The notes beneath the pieces are model-generated. The model saw only the letters and a list, made by a program, of their open reading frames with translations. It had not been told where the DNA came from and made no database searches. From assembly GCF_000263195.1 (NCBI RefSeq), contig NC_018748.1, positions 3,534,001 through 3,598,000 of the forward strand: DNA of 64,000 bases, written 5' to 3'. This DNA comes from Emticicia oligotrophica DSM 17448. Its GTDB lineage: Bacteria > Bacteroidota > Bacteroidia > Cytophagales > Spirosomataceae. The translations under genes were made by a program, and so were the position numbers. This document shows positions 45,338 through 53,809 of this stretch, piece after piece. Numbering within the stretch: position 1 is the first letter of the stretch; each line of letters opens with the position of its first letter.

Positions 45338-46093
45338 TTATAATTGGCCGTTGTAAAATTTGAAAATCTGAATCAAATCAGTTTTATCTTTTACTGATAA
45401 ATCATTTTGTTTAATGAAATTCTCAACTGCCGATTTCTTATCTTCCATTGGAGTTAAAACATCTTTTTTGTTTAAGCTGAGTTTTAAAACTTCTTTGTCT
45501 TGATTAAAAAACAACTGTCGCTCCTTGGTGATTTTCACATCTCTACTACCCGTATTAAACGCTTCAACATAGTCTGGTTTTTGAATATTTATTTTGGTAT
45601 ATTCCAATAATTTTACCTTGCCATCAACTAATAATTCAAAGAAACTAGGCTTAGTTTTATCATAATTATCTACAAATTCAAGCGTACTTAAATAGGTTTT
45701 TGGAAGTTGATTTTGTTTATAAGTAGTAAAACTTTTTACTAATGCTCCCGAAATAACTTTTACACCTTCTGGCGTGTTAAATTCTATATCGTTTCCCTGT
45801 AAATTTACCCTAATTTGAACGTCAGCGAGTGAATCAAGTTTCACAGTGCCTTTAGGAGTAGAAATGGTTTTTGAATAGAACCTTACAGTTGCTAAAGTCC
45901 AATCTTGGTCGAGGTAATATGACCCAAGTACTTCTGAAGTGCGTGTATCGAACCCATACAGCATAGTAGAGTTATGTTGCCCTATCTTAAGTCCACCCGC
46001 ATTGAGGGCATCCTTCGTGTTTTGCATCATTGTGTTTTGTGCCCATGCCGCTGTACTCGACAAGGCCCAGAATAGGTAGATAAGCTTTTTCAT
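45338..46093 (-). CDS. Secreted protein of unknown function (251 residues)
   Basis: A signal peptide (MKKLIYLFWALSSTAAWAQ) is followed by a mixed alpha/beta domain with no cysteine. The order is an N-terminal part with GGLKIGQHNSTMLYGFDTR, then STLEFVDNYDKTKPSFFELL, and a basic, helical C-terminus (KSAVENFIKQNDLSVKDKTD). It looks periplasmic or surface-exposed. I do not recognise the family. Its stop is six bases from the stop of the convergent membrane protein gene, with no terminator between. The neighbour on the same strand (46228) starts 134 bases upstream, separated by an inverted repeat, so it is probably its own unit. Confidence 0.72.
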   Translation of the reverse strand: MKKLIYLFWALSSTAAWAQNTMMQNTKDALNAGGLKIGQHNSTMLYGFDTRTSEVLGSYYLDQDWTLATVRFYSKTISTPKGTVKLDSLADVQIRVNLQGNDIEFNTPEGVKVISGALVKSFTTYKQNQLPKTYLSTLEFVDNYDKTKPSFFELLVDGKVKLLEYTKINIQKPDYVEAFNTGSRDVKITKERQLFFNQDKEVLKLSLNKKDVLTPMEDKKSAVENFIKQNDLSVKDKTDLIQIFKFYNGQL

Positions 46094-46186
46094 AGGGTAA
46101 ATAAATATCTTTTTAATGATTAGTTTATAGTTTTATCGGAATAAACCATGAAGTTAAACGCGGAAGAACTAAAAAACAAATCATGA

Positions 46187-46222
46187 TTTTCTGCAAAAGA
46201 AGATTAATTCTTTTGCAGAAAA
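46187..46222. repeat. Inverted repeat at end of lspA transcript
   Basis: Perfect 15-base arms TTTTCTGCAAAAGAA (46187-46201) and TTCTTTTGCAGAAAA (46208-46222) separated by six bases, 6 bases beyond the end of the 86-residue membrane protein gene. On the minus strand the U-tract after the hairpin is poor, so the terminator function is uncertain. Confidence 0.55.
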
Positions 46223-46227
46223 AAAAC

Positions 46228-46488
46228 TCAAATAACTAAGTTTACAACTAAAAGTAAAGCTGTAAGTGTAATTAAAAGTGTTGTTTGTCTGAATTCGGTA
46301 CGAAAATTTTGACCATCTTTTTTTAGACTTCTTAGTGAAAGTAATTCAAAAAATAAACAACCACCGCCTAAAACAGCTAATGCAATTGATTTGAAAGTAG
46401 GGGATGGCATTTGAGCTGGAGCAATAATCAATCCTAAAAATAAGATTATTATTGTCCATTTATAATTTTGATTTGTGAAAAATGTCAT
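46228..46488 (-). CDS. Small membrane protein of unknown function (86 residues)
   Basis: Three hydrophobic stretches are visible (about 11-25, 34-52 and 68-86), the last running to the C-terminus LVVNLVI. There is no signal peptide and no recognisable catalytic residue. It starts four bases after the lspA stop, so it is translated from the lspA transcript and its product is probably needed in the inner membrane. The family is not known to me; an inverted repeat follows. Confidence 0.65.
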   Translation of the reverse strand: MTFFTNQNYKWTIIILFLGLIIAPAQMPSPTFKSIALAVLGGGCLFFELLSLRSLKKDGQNFRTEFRQTTLLITLTALLLVVNLVI

Positions 46489-46492
46489 AGCA

Positions 46493-47317
46493 TTATTGAT
46501 TTTGGTTTGGTGTTTCGGCGTTATCTTCGCTAATATCGTTTTTAGGTTCTTCCGTCAATCTATATTGCTGGTCTTCCGCAACTATTTCTGCAACTTCTTG
46601 ATTTAATTCCTCATTTAATGTCTCTTCTGCTTCCAAATTTTCACGTATAGCCTCAGCCGATTCCTCCTTCACTTCTTCAATTGGTTGATTGGTCGTGCTA
46701 GCATAGCTTTTAGCACTATGGTCGTGTTCAAAGAATTTTTGCTGGAAAACTAAAATGCTTACCACACCACAGAATATGCAAGCATCGGCAAAATTAAAGA
46801 TAGGAGTTGTATTATAATCGCCACCAAGGAACGGAATCCAATCAGGATATTGGCCGTCAAGGCCATACGCATAAAACATATCAATTACTTGACCATGAAA
46901 CCACGGCGTAGAAACACCTGCGGGTGCGTTATCGAGCCAAACGCCATAAAATGTACTATCAATTACGTTGCCAATCGCACCACCCAAAACGGCAGCGATT
47001 GACCAAAGGAGTCCTGCATGTGCATTGCGTTTGGTCAAATAAACCAAATACCAGCAAATGCCAACCATTGCCCCCAAACGAAAAGTGGTAAGAATTAATT
47101 TTCCGTATTCGCCACCTAATTCCATGCCAAATGCCATTCCTTTATTTTCTACATAATGGAGTTTGAATACATTTGGAATGATATCAATTTCACCATAATG
47201 ATTGGGTAGTACATCATAATACATCCAAAGTTTAATGGCTTGGTCAACAAGGATTAAAATAAGCGTTAAAAATAAGTACTTATAAGGCGATTGTCCTTTA
47301 AAAGCAGTGTCCGACAT
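46493..47317 (-). CDS. lspA: Signal peptidase II (lipoprotein signal peptidase) with acidic C-terminal tail
   Basis: Residues 1-195 form a four-helix LspA with the catalytic Asp pair Asp120 (GGAIGNVIDS) and Asp178 (FNFADAC) and the conserved VENKGMAFG loop. The enzyme cleaves prolipoprotein signal peptides after lipid addition at the inner membrane. An insertion between the two catalytic motifs (about 122-172) includes WFHGQVIDMFYAYG, which is a Bacteroidota feature. A tail of about 75 residues (200-274) is rich in Glu, Asp and Asn with no predicted structure, making the protein about 100 residues longer than usual. Downstream is an 86-residue membrane protein. The many lipoproteins in the window (DUF4249) are potential substrates. 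Confidence 0.93.
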   Translation of the reverse strand: MSDTAFKGQSPYKYLFLTLILILVDQAIKLWMYYDVLPNHYGEIDIIPNVFKLHYVENKGMAFGMELGGEYGKLILTTFRLGAMVGICWYLVYLTKRNAHAGLLWSIAAVLGGAIGNVIDSTFYGVWLDNAPAGVSTPWFHGQVIDMFYAYGLDGQYPDWIPFLGGDYNTTPIFNFADACIFCGVVSILVFQQKFFEHDHSAKSYASTTNQPIEEVKEESAEAIRENLEAEETLNEELNQEVAEIVAEDQQYRLTEEPKNDISEDNAETPNQNQ

Positions 47318-47361
47318 GCGTAAAATTTCGTTTACTGAAACAATTTTTTATTTTGAATTGA

Positions 47362-47369
47362 CAAAAATA
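47362..47369 (-). promoter_or_regulatory. Possible -7 box for lspA transcript
   Basis: On the minus strand TATTTTTG fits TAnnTTTG, 45 bases upstream of the lspA ATG. A TTG on the minus strand at 47393-47395 lies 23 bases upstream, at the long end of the accepted spacing. Confidence 0.35.
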
Positions 47370-47412
47370 GCCTAATCTCTCGAATACTACATCAATTTAC
47401 TTGATTTTCAAC

Positions 47413-48618
47413 TTAGGCTGCTTTTTTAGTGCGTCTTTCGCGTTCTTTTTTGACTAATAAAAACTCTCTACTGCTTTGGCCTGCAATAGAAGTATTTTCA
47501 TCTGCTCGACGGAATAAATAGGGCATTACTGCTTCAACAGGTCCATAAGGTACATATTTTGCTACGTTATATCCAGCATTTGCTAAATTATAAGAAATAT
47601 TATCACTCATGCCTAACAACTGGGCAAACCAAATGCAACTGTCATTCTTTGCTATTCCTTTTTCCTGCATGAGTTTCACACAAAGTAGGCAACTATCTTC
47701 ATTGTGAGTTCCCAAACAGATTGAAAGAATATCTGTATTTTCAACGGCAAAATAAACAGCTTTATTGAAATCTTTATCAGTATCTTCTTTAGTTGCTTGA
47801 ATCGGGCTTTGGTACTCCATTTCAGCAGCACGACGACGCTCTTTTTCCATGTATGCTCCACGTACTAATTTAGCCCCAACGGTGTATCCATTTTTTCTAG
47901 CATTTTCGCAGGCATTTATCAAATTATCAAGGCTTGCCCAACGGTAAAGTTGATAAGTGTTATAGACAATTGTTTTTCCGCCAACGTTATATTTTTTCAT
48001 CATCTCGTAGCATAAATTATCAATGACATCCTGAATCCATGATTCTTCGGCATCTAAGAAGATTCTAACATTGAGTTGAGCGGCTAATTGACATAAACGA
48101 TTCACTCTATCATGAATTCGTTGAAATGCAGCTTTGTCTTCTTTAGTGAGCATTTCTGGCCTTTCTTGTACTTTTTCAAGAAGCTCAACTGAACCTACGC
48201 CCGAAACCTTAAAAACTGAAAAAGGAATGTTTGTAGCTTGTTGAGAAGCCCTAATAATGGTACGTTCTACCTCATCAGTTGTTTTGTCGAAATCATTTTC
48301 ATTATCTTCTCCTTCAACCGAATAATCTAGGATTGTTCCAACATTTCCTCGTGCCAAATTTTCTATGGTTTTTTGGCAAGTTTCGATACTTTCTCCACCG
48401 CAAAATTGTTCAAATAAAGTATTTTTTATAAGAAATTTTACTGGTAAACCTATTTTTAATATAAACTTTATAAAAAAAGTTCCTATCTTTACGAGCCAAT
48501 TTTGGTTCATCATTGCAAAAATCAAATATGTTTTTTGAAGTTTGCTATCCGATTGTTGAGCAAAGGCTACTGATGTGTCCTCAAAACTAAGTAGTTGATT
48601 CTGCGGAGCAGCTTCCAT
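47413..48618 (-). CDS. putA: Proline dehydrogenase (FAD-dependent)
   Basis: At 401 residues this is a monofunctional proline dehydrogenase, without the P5C dehydrogenase half of PutA. The TIM-barrel motifs are IFLDAEESW (about 184-192), AKLVRGAYMEKERRRAAE (about 254-271), CLGTHNEDS and YGPVEAVMPYLFRRADENTS (about 361-380), which bind FAD and proline. It oxidises proline to delta-1-pyrroline-5-carboxylate and feeds electrons to quinone at the inner membrane. Symbol putA is used loosely (fadM/prodh elsewhere). It stands alone, and the P5C dehydrogenase gene is not nearby. The proline-releasing peptidases upstream may provide substrate, but there is no direct genetic link. Confidence 0.92.
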   Translation of the reverse strand: MEAAPQNQLLSFEDTSVAFAQQSDSKLQKTYLIFAMMNQNWLVKIGTFFIKFILKIGLPVKFLIKNTLFEQFCGGESIETCQKTIENLARGNVGTILDYSVEGEDNENDFDKTTDEVERTIIRASQQATNIPFSVFKVSGVGSVELLEKVQERPEMLTKEDKAAFQRIHDRVNRLCQLAAQLNVRIFLDAEESWIQDVIDNLCYEMMKKYNVGGKTIVYNTYQLYRWASLDNLINACENARKNGYTVGAKLVRGAYMEKERRRAAEMEYQSPIQATKEDTDKDFNKAVYFAVENTDILSICLGTHNEDSCLLCVKLMQEKGIAKNDSCIWFAQLLGMSDNISYNLANAGYNVAKYVPYGPVEAVMPYLFRRADENTSIAGQSSREFLLVKKERERRTKKAA

Positions 48619-48803
48619 TTTATTAATTTTTTAGTTTGTTTTTTATAATTTGATGAATTATATGAAGTGAAAATTGTATTTTTCTAATAAATCAAAGCTT
48701 TTTTGTGATGATTGATTAGAAATACGGTGCAAATATATTATTTTTAGAAGAGTATTTTTTGATTTTTTATAAAAGCGAATCTCATCGCTCCTTTAATTAA
48801 CTA

Positions 48804-49898
48804 ATGAAAGCAAATTTAGACGTACTTCCTCTTAGCAGTTGGATTGATACCGCAGGGAAGCCATTAATTATCGCTGGTCCGTGTAGTGCCGAGACCGAAG
48901 AACAAGTTTCGGAAACAGTATCACGCATTGCCAAAGAAGGTTATGCACATGTGATACGTGCGGGTGTTTGGAAACCTCGTACACGTCCGGGTAGTTTTGA
49001 AGGTATGGGTGAAGCTGCTTTACCTTGGTTAGCAGCGATGAAAAAAGAAACAGGTTTGCCAATTGCAGTTGAGGTAGCAACCCCGCAACACATTGAATTG
49101 GCATTGAAATATGGCATTGATATCCTTTGGATTGGTGCAAGAACTACCGTTAACCCTTTTAACGTACAAGACCTAGCGGATGCACTTAAAGGTGTTGATG
49201 TGCCAGTATTAATCAAAAACCCAGTAAACCCAGATTTAGCTCTTTGGGTGGGTGCATTTGAGCGTATTGCTGGTGCAGGTATCAAGAAAATGGCGGCTAT
49301 TCACCGTGGTTTCTCTAATGCACAAGAAACAAAATTCCGTAACTCTCCAATGTGGCAATTGGCGGTTGAGTTAAAAACGCTTTTCCCTCAATTACCAATT
49401 ATCGGTGACCCGAGCCACATGGCTGGAAAACGTGCTTACTTATATGAGTTAGCTCAACGTGCATTAGACCTTAACTATGATGGTTTAATCATTGAGTCTC
49501 ACCGTAATCCGGACGAAGCATGGTCTGATGCCTCACAACAATTAACTCCTGAAGCACTAGGTGAAATGTTGAAGTCATTAGAAATTCGTAAGGCTTCGTA
49601 TGGTGATGATTTCCAAAGCGAATTAGATAAATTACGTCAGAAGATTGATAATATCGACCGTGAATTATTAGAGGTTTTAGCTGCTCGTATGGCAGTGGTT
49701 GAAAAACTTGGTGAATACAAGCGTGAAAACAATGTAGCAGTTCTTCAACTTGACCGTTGGAAACAATTACATAATAGCCGTGCTGATTTAGGTAAGAGAT
49801 TAAATCTTTATCCTGAATTAGTAGAAGAGTTATTCAAATTGATTCACATGGAGTCTATTCGTAAGCAAACAGAAGTAATGAATCAGCAACCAGCTTGA
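48804..49898 (+). CDS. Bifunctional DAHP synthase / chorismate mutase
   Basis: Residues 1-265 form a type I-beta 3-deoxy-7-phosphoheptulonate synthase: GPCSAETEEQ (about 22-31), KPRTRPGSFEGMGEAALPWL (about 52-71), GARTTVNPFN and GDPSHMAGKRAYLYELAQRA (about 208-227), which bind phosphoenolpyruvate and metal. After a linker an AroQ-type chorismate mutase follows (about 270-364): DKLRQKIDNIDRELLEVLAARM with active-site Arg and Lys. The fusion is typical of Bacteroidota, in which the mutase feeds back on the synthase. It is the first step in aromatic amino acid synthesis; no other aro genes are nearby, so it is a stand-alone unit ended by a strong terminator. Confidence 0.95.
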   Translation: MKANLDVLPLSSWIDTAGKPLIIAGPCSAETEEQVSETVSRIAKEGYAHVIRAGVWKPRTRPGSFEGMGEAALPWLAAMKKETGLPIAVEVATPQHIELALKYGIDILWIGARTTVNPFNVQDLADALKGVDVPVLIKNPVNPDLALWVGAFERIAGAGIKKMAAIHRGFSNAQETKFRNSPMWQLAVELKTLFPQLPIIGDPSHMAGKRAYLYELAQRALDLNYDGLIIESHRNPDEAWSDASQQLTPEALGEMLKSLEIRKASYGDDFQSELDKLRQKIDNIDRELLEVLAARMAVVEKLGEYKRENNVAVLQLDRWKQLHNSRADLGKRLNLYPELVEELFKLIHMESIRKQTEVMNQQPA

Positions 49899-49917
49899 TT
49901 TCATTAATAAAATACTA

Positions 49918-49954
49918 AGCGAGCCAAATTTCTAAAGTTTGGCTCGCTTTTTTT
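49918..49954 (+). terminator. Terminator after DAHP synthase gene
   Basis: Eleven-base arms AGCGAGCCAAA (49918-49928) and TTTGGCTCGCT (49938-49948) followed by seven T bases. Confidence 0.9.
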
Positions 49955-49964
49955 ATGTCTATTT

Positions 49965-50294
49965 TTATTTGTTTCGACCCACAAACCAACCCCACATTTT
50001 CATTTTAAAAAATAATATTTTTGTTTGTTTGGTTAAGGGTTCAATATTGATTTCTGGGTTGAAGCATATTGAGGTTTGAGAGGTTAAAAGATAATAACAG
50101 TCTCGTTTTTTTTGTAAATATTGTGCAATGGAAAGCGTATTAGCTGGAAATATTACTTTGTTGAAAATTGGTGGTTTAGTTTTGTTCAGACTAATTGTTG
50201 TAACAAACGTAGATTTCGAACGATAACTATCTAATTGGGCAAAAGAAAAAGTCGAAATAAATAATAGCCCCCAAAAAACAAGTAGTATTTTCAT
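49965..50294 (-). CDS. Small secreted protein of unknown function (109 residues)
   Basis: A clear signal peptide (MKILLVFWGLLFISTFSFA) is followed by a short mature region with two Cys (Cys66, Cys76) and basic C-terminal end FKMKMWGWFVGRNK. No family is recognised. It is on the minus strand between a terminator and a repeat-bearing intergenic region, so it has its own transcript. Coding status rests on the signal peptide and an uninterrupted frame; it could be a decaying gene. Confidence 0.55.
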   Translation of the reverse strand: MKILLVFWGLLFISTFSFAQLDSYRSKSTFVTTISLNKTKPPIFNKVIFPANTLSIAQYLQKKRDCYYLLTSQTSICFNPEINIEPLTKQTKILFFKMKMWGWFVGRNK

Positions 50295-50391
50295 GTGTTT
50301 ATGTTTAGCAGGTTGTTATTTTAATAACGATTTTTCTTTTCATAAATTTTTACGGAATCATAAAGATATCTTTGCAATTAAAAATGATGGC

Positions 50392-50472
50392 AAACCGATG
50401 ACACTGATTTTGCTGAAAATGACATAAAATCTGTGAAAATTAGCGTTAATAAAACTGCGTCATCTGTGGTTT
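50392..50472. repeat. Imperfect inverted repeat in intergenic region
   Basis: AAACCGATGACACTGATTTT (near 50392) and AAAACTGCGTCATCTGTGGTTT (50451-50472) are imperfect inverted copies separated by about 40 bases. The wording (ATGAC..TGATTTT, CTGTGAAAAT, CGTCATCTGTGGTTT) resembles small interspersed repeats seen in many bacteria, but family membership was not checked. The 317-base gap between 50294 and 50612 holds this, a plus-strand TATCTTTG at 50367 with no gene behind it, and the terminator at 50554; I see no coding frame. Confidence 0.4.
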
Positions 50473-50553
50473 AAAAATGTGTGAGAACAGCTTTATAATT
50501 CTGAATTTTTTATAGTTATTACTTAAAGGTTGAAACTGCTTTGAATGATAAAA

Positions 50554-50586
50554 AAAAGCCTGTCAGAAAGTTTCTGACAGGCTTTT
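50554..50586. terminator. Terminator of outer-membrane receptor gene
   Basis: A perfect 16-base palindrome, AAAAGCCTGTCAGAAA (50554-50569) and TTTCTGACAGGCTTTT (50571-50586), lies 25 bases beyond the stop of the minus-strand receptor gene. Confidence 0.88.
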
Positions 50587-50611
50587 AAATTGATTTAACC
50601 TATAATGAAAT

Positions 50612-53197
50612 TTAATTTCCAGTTCTTACACGACTTTGCTCGGCTTCGGTTGCTGTACTTCTACGACGGGCGGCTTTAACGTTTTGATTACCAAACTTAT
50701 AAGTAAAGGTCAAACGAACATTTCGACTATCCCAACGATTACGAACACTTAAATTAACATTTGCGAAATCGGTTCTGCCACTAAATTTGTTTGTCAAGAA
50801 AATATCATTGATATTCAATCTCAAACTTCCCTTCTTATTCCAAAAACTTTTCTGTAAACCTGCACTTACTGCGTATTGTGGATTGCTGTAAAGTGTACCA
50901 TAAACATTACGTGAATTGTACCACATTGAAATTTCACCCGATACCTCTTTTGGCAACTTGATATTATGTGAACTATAGAAGTTATATGCCCATTGTCCCA
51001 TATCTAAATTTTGCCCAAGGAGTTGTCCGCTGTATCTATTATAAAAAACTGATACATTATTTTGAGCTGTCCACCATTTAGTAATTGGAATTGGGAAACT
51101 CATGTTTACGTTTAGATTTTCAAATTTGGAAATATTTTCTCTGGTTTGGAACGTAATTTTCTCAGGGTCAATTCCGTCAATATTATTATATTTTTTGATT
51201 TTTGCTAATACTGCTGGGTCACTTACCGCATTTTTGATAATATCAGTCATGAAATCGTTTGTTACACTGTAGCCAACACTTGTAATAAATGCTTGCTTAA
51301 ATGTATGTGTAAGTTCAAATGAATTCGTGAACTGTGGCTTTAAATATTCATTTCCTAATTGATAAGTATATGGGTCAAGGAAATTGATAAACGGATTCAG
51401 TGAGCCATAATCAGGGCGTTCGATTCGACGGCTGTATGAATACGATAACTGATTATTCTTATTGATATTTTGAGTAAAGAAAACACTTGGGAATAATTTC
51501 GCATAATTACGTTCGCGGCTCTCATTCAAAGTTACCGAAGTACCTTTTGAGTGTGTATGTTCCATACGTAAACCTGCTTGTACGCTCCACTTTTTGTTTA
51601 ATTCCTTATTAAAATTAGCGTAAGCAGCATTGATATTTTCTTCGTAAATAAAGAAGTTAGTACGACCTCTGTCAACTACTCCATTTTGAAAGAACTTAAT
51701 ATCATTATCAGACTTCACCCAGCTACTCTTCAAACCAAATTCAAATCGTGCTTTTGATTTTGGCAATGGATGAACATAATCTGTTTTTAAAGCAAAAATG
51801 TTGTATTTGTTCGGAATTGAGCTTGTGATAAGTAATGGAGTACCAATTTCAATTTGTTTATTATCAAAGTACTTATAAAAACGTGAAACCATGCCTCTTT
51901 CACGGCTATAATTATTGTATACTGAATAATCAATATCGGCGGTTAATTCTTTGCCAGTAGAATCGAAAGTATGCTTAAAATTGCCATTTACAGTTATATT
52001 TTTCCAAGTTTGATAACTACTTGCGTTTGTAATTAGGCTTGAATCTGGAATCGAACTTCCAACATTTTTTATATAAGTTGTGTTGACATTCGGAGAATTT
52101 GGATTATTTTGCCAAATTCCTGCACTTCCATTTACCAAAACACCCAGAGTTGTTTTCTTAGACATGTAATAATCACTACCTAATTTATAGCTAAAGTTTT
52201 GGCTTTCGTTGTAGCGATACGCATATTGGTCGAATGTTTTACCTCCTATATTTCTTGATAATACATTGGTATTGAATCGCTGATTGTCTGAAAATGTAAG
52301 GTTTGTAAAAGTATTAAATTTACCTTGGCGATTATTCAAATTTAAACTGCTATTATATTTAGGCATTAAGCCGGGTTTTACAGTTTCTACTTTACTGAAA
52401 TCTTCGCTCAGGCCCTTGTATAAATCTGGGGGCAAACTACCAGCAAAACCAGCAGAAATACTGCCATTTGTACCATAACTCTTATTCTTCTTAGTGACAA
52501 TATTAATTACGGCTTTTCCTGCAGCATCGTATCGAGAAGAAGGATTTGATATAATTTCAATTTTCTCAATTTGGTCGCTACTCATATTTTTTAATTGATT
52601 CGCCAAGTCACTTTGCGACATATACGTTGGCTTGCCATCCATGATAACCAAAACCCCTTGCTTGCCCTTTACACTGATATTATCATTGTTATCGACGGTT
52701 ACCCCCGGTGCTTTTTGTAATACTTCTAAAGCAGTGCTTCCAGTTGCTAAAATGCTACCTTCCACATTGACAATGAGTTTATCGGCAGCTTGTTCGATTA
52801 ATGGCTTTTTTGCTGTTACGGTTACCTCTTTAAGGTTTTGTGTATCTAAGTCTAATTGAATTGATGAAAGTTTTACTTCTAAATTTTCATCGTTGAGTGT
52901 AATTTTTGGGGAGAAATATTTTCGATAACCAACCATTGATACCGACACAATATATTGTGTTTCGTTTCCTACCGCAATTTGTTCGAAGACAAATTTACCA
53001 TCCATATCACTTACCGCTCCTTTTGTAAGAGTCGAGTCTTTGGCTTTGAGTAATAGAACATTTGCGAATGGGAGAGCTTGCTTTTTTTCATCAAATAAAG
53101 TGCCCGAGATTTTGCCTTTATAGGCAACTTGATTATTTTGGGCAAAAGATAATACGCTCGCAAATGCGAGTAGCATTGTTTGTAATAGCTTTTTCAT
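50612..53197 (-). CDS. TonB-dependent receptor / OMP beta-barrel protein
   Basis: The 861-residue protein has a signal peptide (about 1-19), a CarboxypepD_reg-like domain (about 28-112), a plug (about 125-235; ITVTAKKPLIEQAADKLIVN, TALEVLQKAPGVTVDNNDN and IEIISNPSSRYDAAG) and a barrel that ends TFTYKFGNQNVKAARRRST. The plug and the RRRS tail match the OMP_b-brl_3 type, often with unclear substrate specificity. The C-terminal Arg-rich tail (RRRSTATEAEQSRVRTGN) after the last strand would be periplasmic. It is a single gene with its own promoter and terminator. No lipoprotein partner is adjacent, unlike the other two receptors. Confidence 0.9.
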   Translation of the reverse strand: MKKLLQTMLLAFASVLSFAQNNQVAYKGKISGTLFDEKKQALPFANVLLLKAKDSTLTKGAVSDMDGKFVFEQIAVGNETQYIVSVSMVGYRKYFSPKITLNDENLEVKLSSIQLDLDTQNLKEVTVTAKKPLIEQAADKLIVNVEGSILATGSTALEVLQKAPGVTVDNNDNISVKGKQGVLVIMDGKPTYMSQSDLANQLKNMSSDQIEKIEIISNPSSRYDAAGKAVINIVTKKNKSYGTNGSISAGFAGSLPPDLYKGLSEDFSKVETVKPGLMPKYNSSLNLNNRQGKFNTFTNLTFSDNQRFNTNVLSRNIGGKTFDQYAYRYNESQNFSYKLGSDYYMSKKTTLGVLVNGSAGIWQNNPNSPNVNTTYIKNVGSSIPDSSLITNASSYQTWKNITVNGNFKHTFDSTGKELTADIDYSVYNNYSRERGMVSRFYKYFDNKQIEIGTPLLITSSIPNKYNIFALKTDYVHPLPKSKARFEFGLKSSWVKSDNDIKFFQNGVVDRGRTNFFIYEENINAAYANFNKELNKKWSVQAGLRMEHTHSKGTSVTLNESRERNYAKLFPSVFFTQNINKNNQLSYSYSRRIERPDYGSLNPFINFLDPYTYQLGNEYLKPQFTNSFELTHTFKQAFITSVGYSVTNDFMTDIIKNAVSDPAVLAKIKKYNNIDGIDPEKITFQTRENISKFENLNVNMSFPIPITKWWTAQNNVSVFYNRYSGQLLGQNLDMGQWAYNFYSSHNIKLPKEVSGEISMWYNSRNVYGTLYSNPQYAVSAGLQKSFWNKKGSLRLNINDIFLTNKFSGRTDFANVNLSVRNRWDSRNVRLTFTYKFGNQNVKAARRRSTATEAEQSRVRTGN

Positions 53198-53390
53198 TGT
53201 TGTAGTAAAATTAAGTAATAGCTTTTCTTTAGTTTCTTTGTTTTGTTCAGTTTAACTGAATAAATATTAGATGCACATTTGGTTTAATTGGTTACAATCT
53301 TTTAGCGTTTAAAACTATTAAGAGTGATTATTAATAGTTGAAATTTCTAAATTGAATGTACTTACTTTTTCTTTTTCATAATTTATATGA

Positions 53391-53417
53391 CAAATATATC
53401 GGTACTTTGTAATACAA
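53391..53417 (-). promoter_or_regulatory. Promoter of outer-membrane receptor gene
   Basis: On the minus strand TTG (53415-53417) is followed after 16 bases by TATATTTG (53391-53398), a match to the Bacteroidota promoter. It gives a leader of about 190 bases before the ATG at 53197, long enough for post-transcriptional control. The rest of the 396-base gap (53198-53593) has no gene. Confidence 0.5.
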
Positions 53418-53540
53418 GGTAATTGATAATACATAAGTGGTTCTAAATTTGGGATGAGTGGTCTATTGTTCTAAAGAAGGTTTTTTTAATAGATGCATTT
53501 AAAGAGAAGAGCGTTGCTTGTGTATGATAAAAAAATATAA

Positions 53541-53574
53541 AGTCTCTAAGTTGAGGGATTTCAACAAAGAGACT
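53541..53574 (-). terminator. Terminator of DUF2975/XRE operon
   Basis: Arms AGTCTCT (53541-53547) and AGAGACT (53568-53574), with an inner GTTGA/TCAAC stem, form a hairpin. Read on the minus strand it is followed by TTTATATTTTTTT, 19 bases after the XRE gene stop. Confidence 0.75.
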
Positions 53575-53593
53575 CTTTAAAGTTTATTTAGGC

Positions 53594-53806
53594 CTATTTT
53601 TCTTCGGGTGTAAATTCTAAAATATCTCCCGGTTGGCAATTTAATGCTCCACAAATTGATTCTAAGGTTGAAAATCTAATTGCTTTAGCTTTTCCTGTTT
53701 TAAGAATAGAAAGGTTAGGAAGGGTAATATCCACTTTTTCAGCGAGTTCTGATAATTGCATTTTCCGTCGTGCAAGCATCACATCTAGGTTTACGATAAT
53801 AGGCAT
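53594..53806 (-). CDS. XRE-family HTH transcriptional regulator (70 residues)
   Basis: The 70-residue protein is essentially one helix-turn-helix domain: RRKMQLSELAEKVDITLPNL (about 13-32) and LSILKTGKAKAIRFSTLESI (about 32-51), then GALNCQPGDILEF. This is the YozG-like (HTH_26) type, which is regularly found beside DUF2975 membrane proteins. It begins three bases after the DUF2975 stop, so translation is coupled. It may repress its own operon; a 10-base inverted repeat in the operon promoter is a candidate operator. Confidence 0.9.
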   Translation of the reverse strand: MPIIVNLDVMLARRKMQLSELAEKVDITLPNLSILKTGKAKAIRFSTLESICGALNCQPGDILEFTPEEK

Positions 53807-53809
53807 TTT

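Noticed and set aside
46094-46227. Transfer RNA or other structured RNA at the inverted repeat after lspA
   Set aside because: The region forms only one long hairpin without cloverleaf arms or a conserved T-loop sequence.
48941-49285. 114-codon antisense frame in the DAHP synthase gene
   Set aside because: The sense strand is a highly conserved enzyme; the antisense frame has no features of its own.
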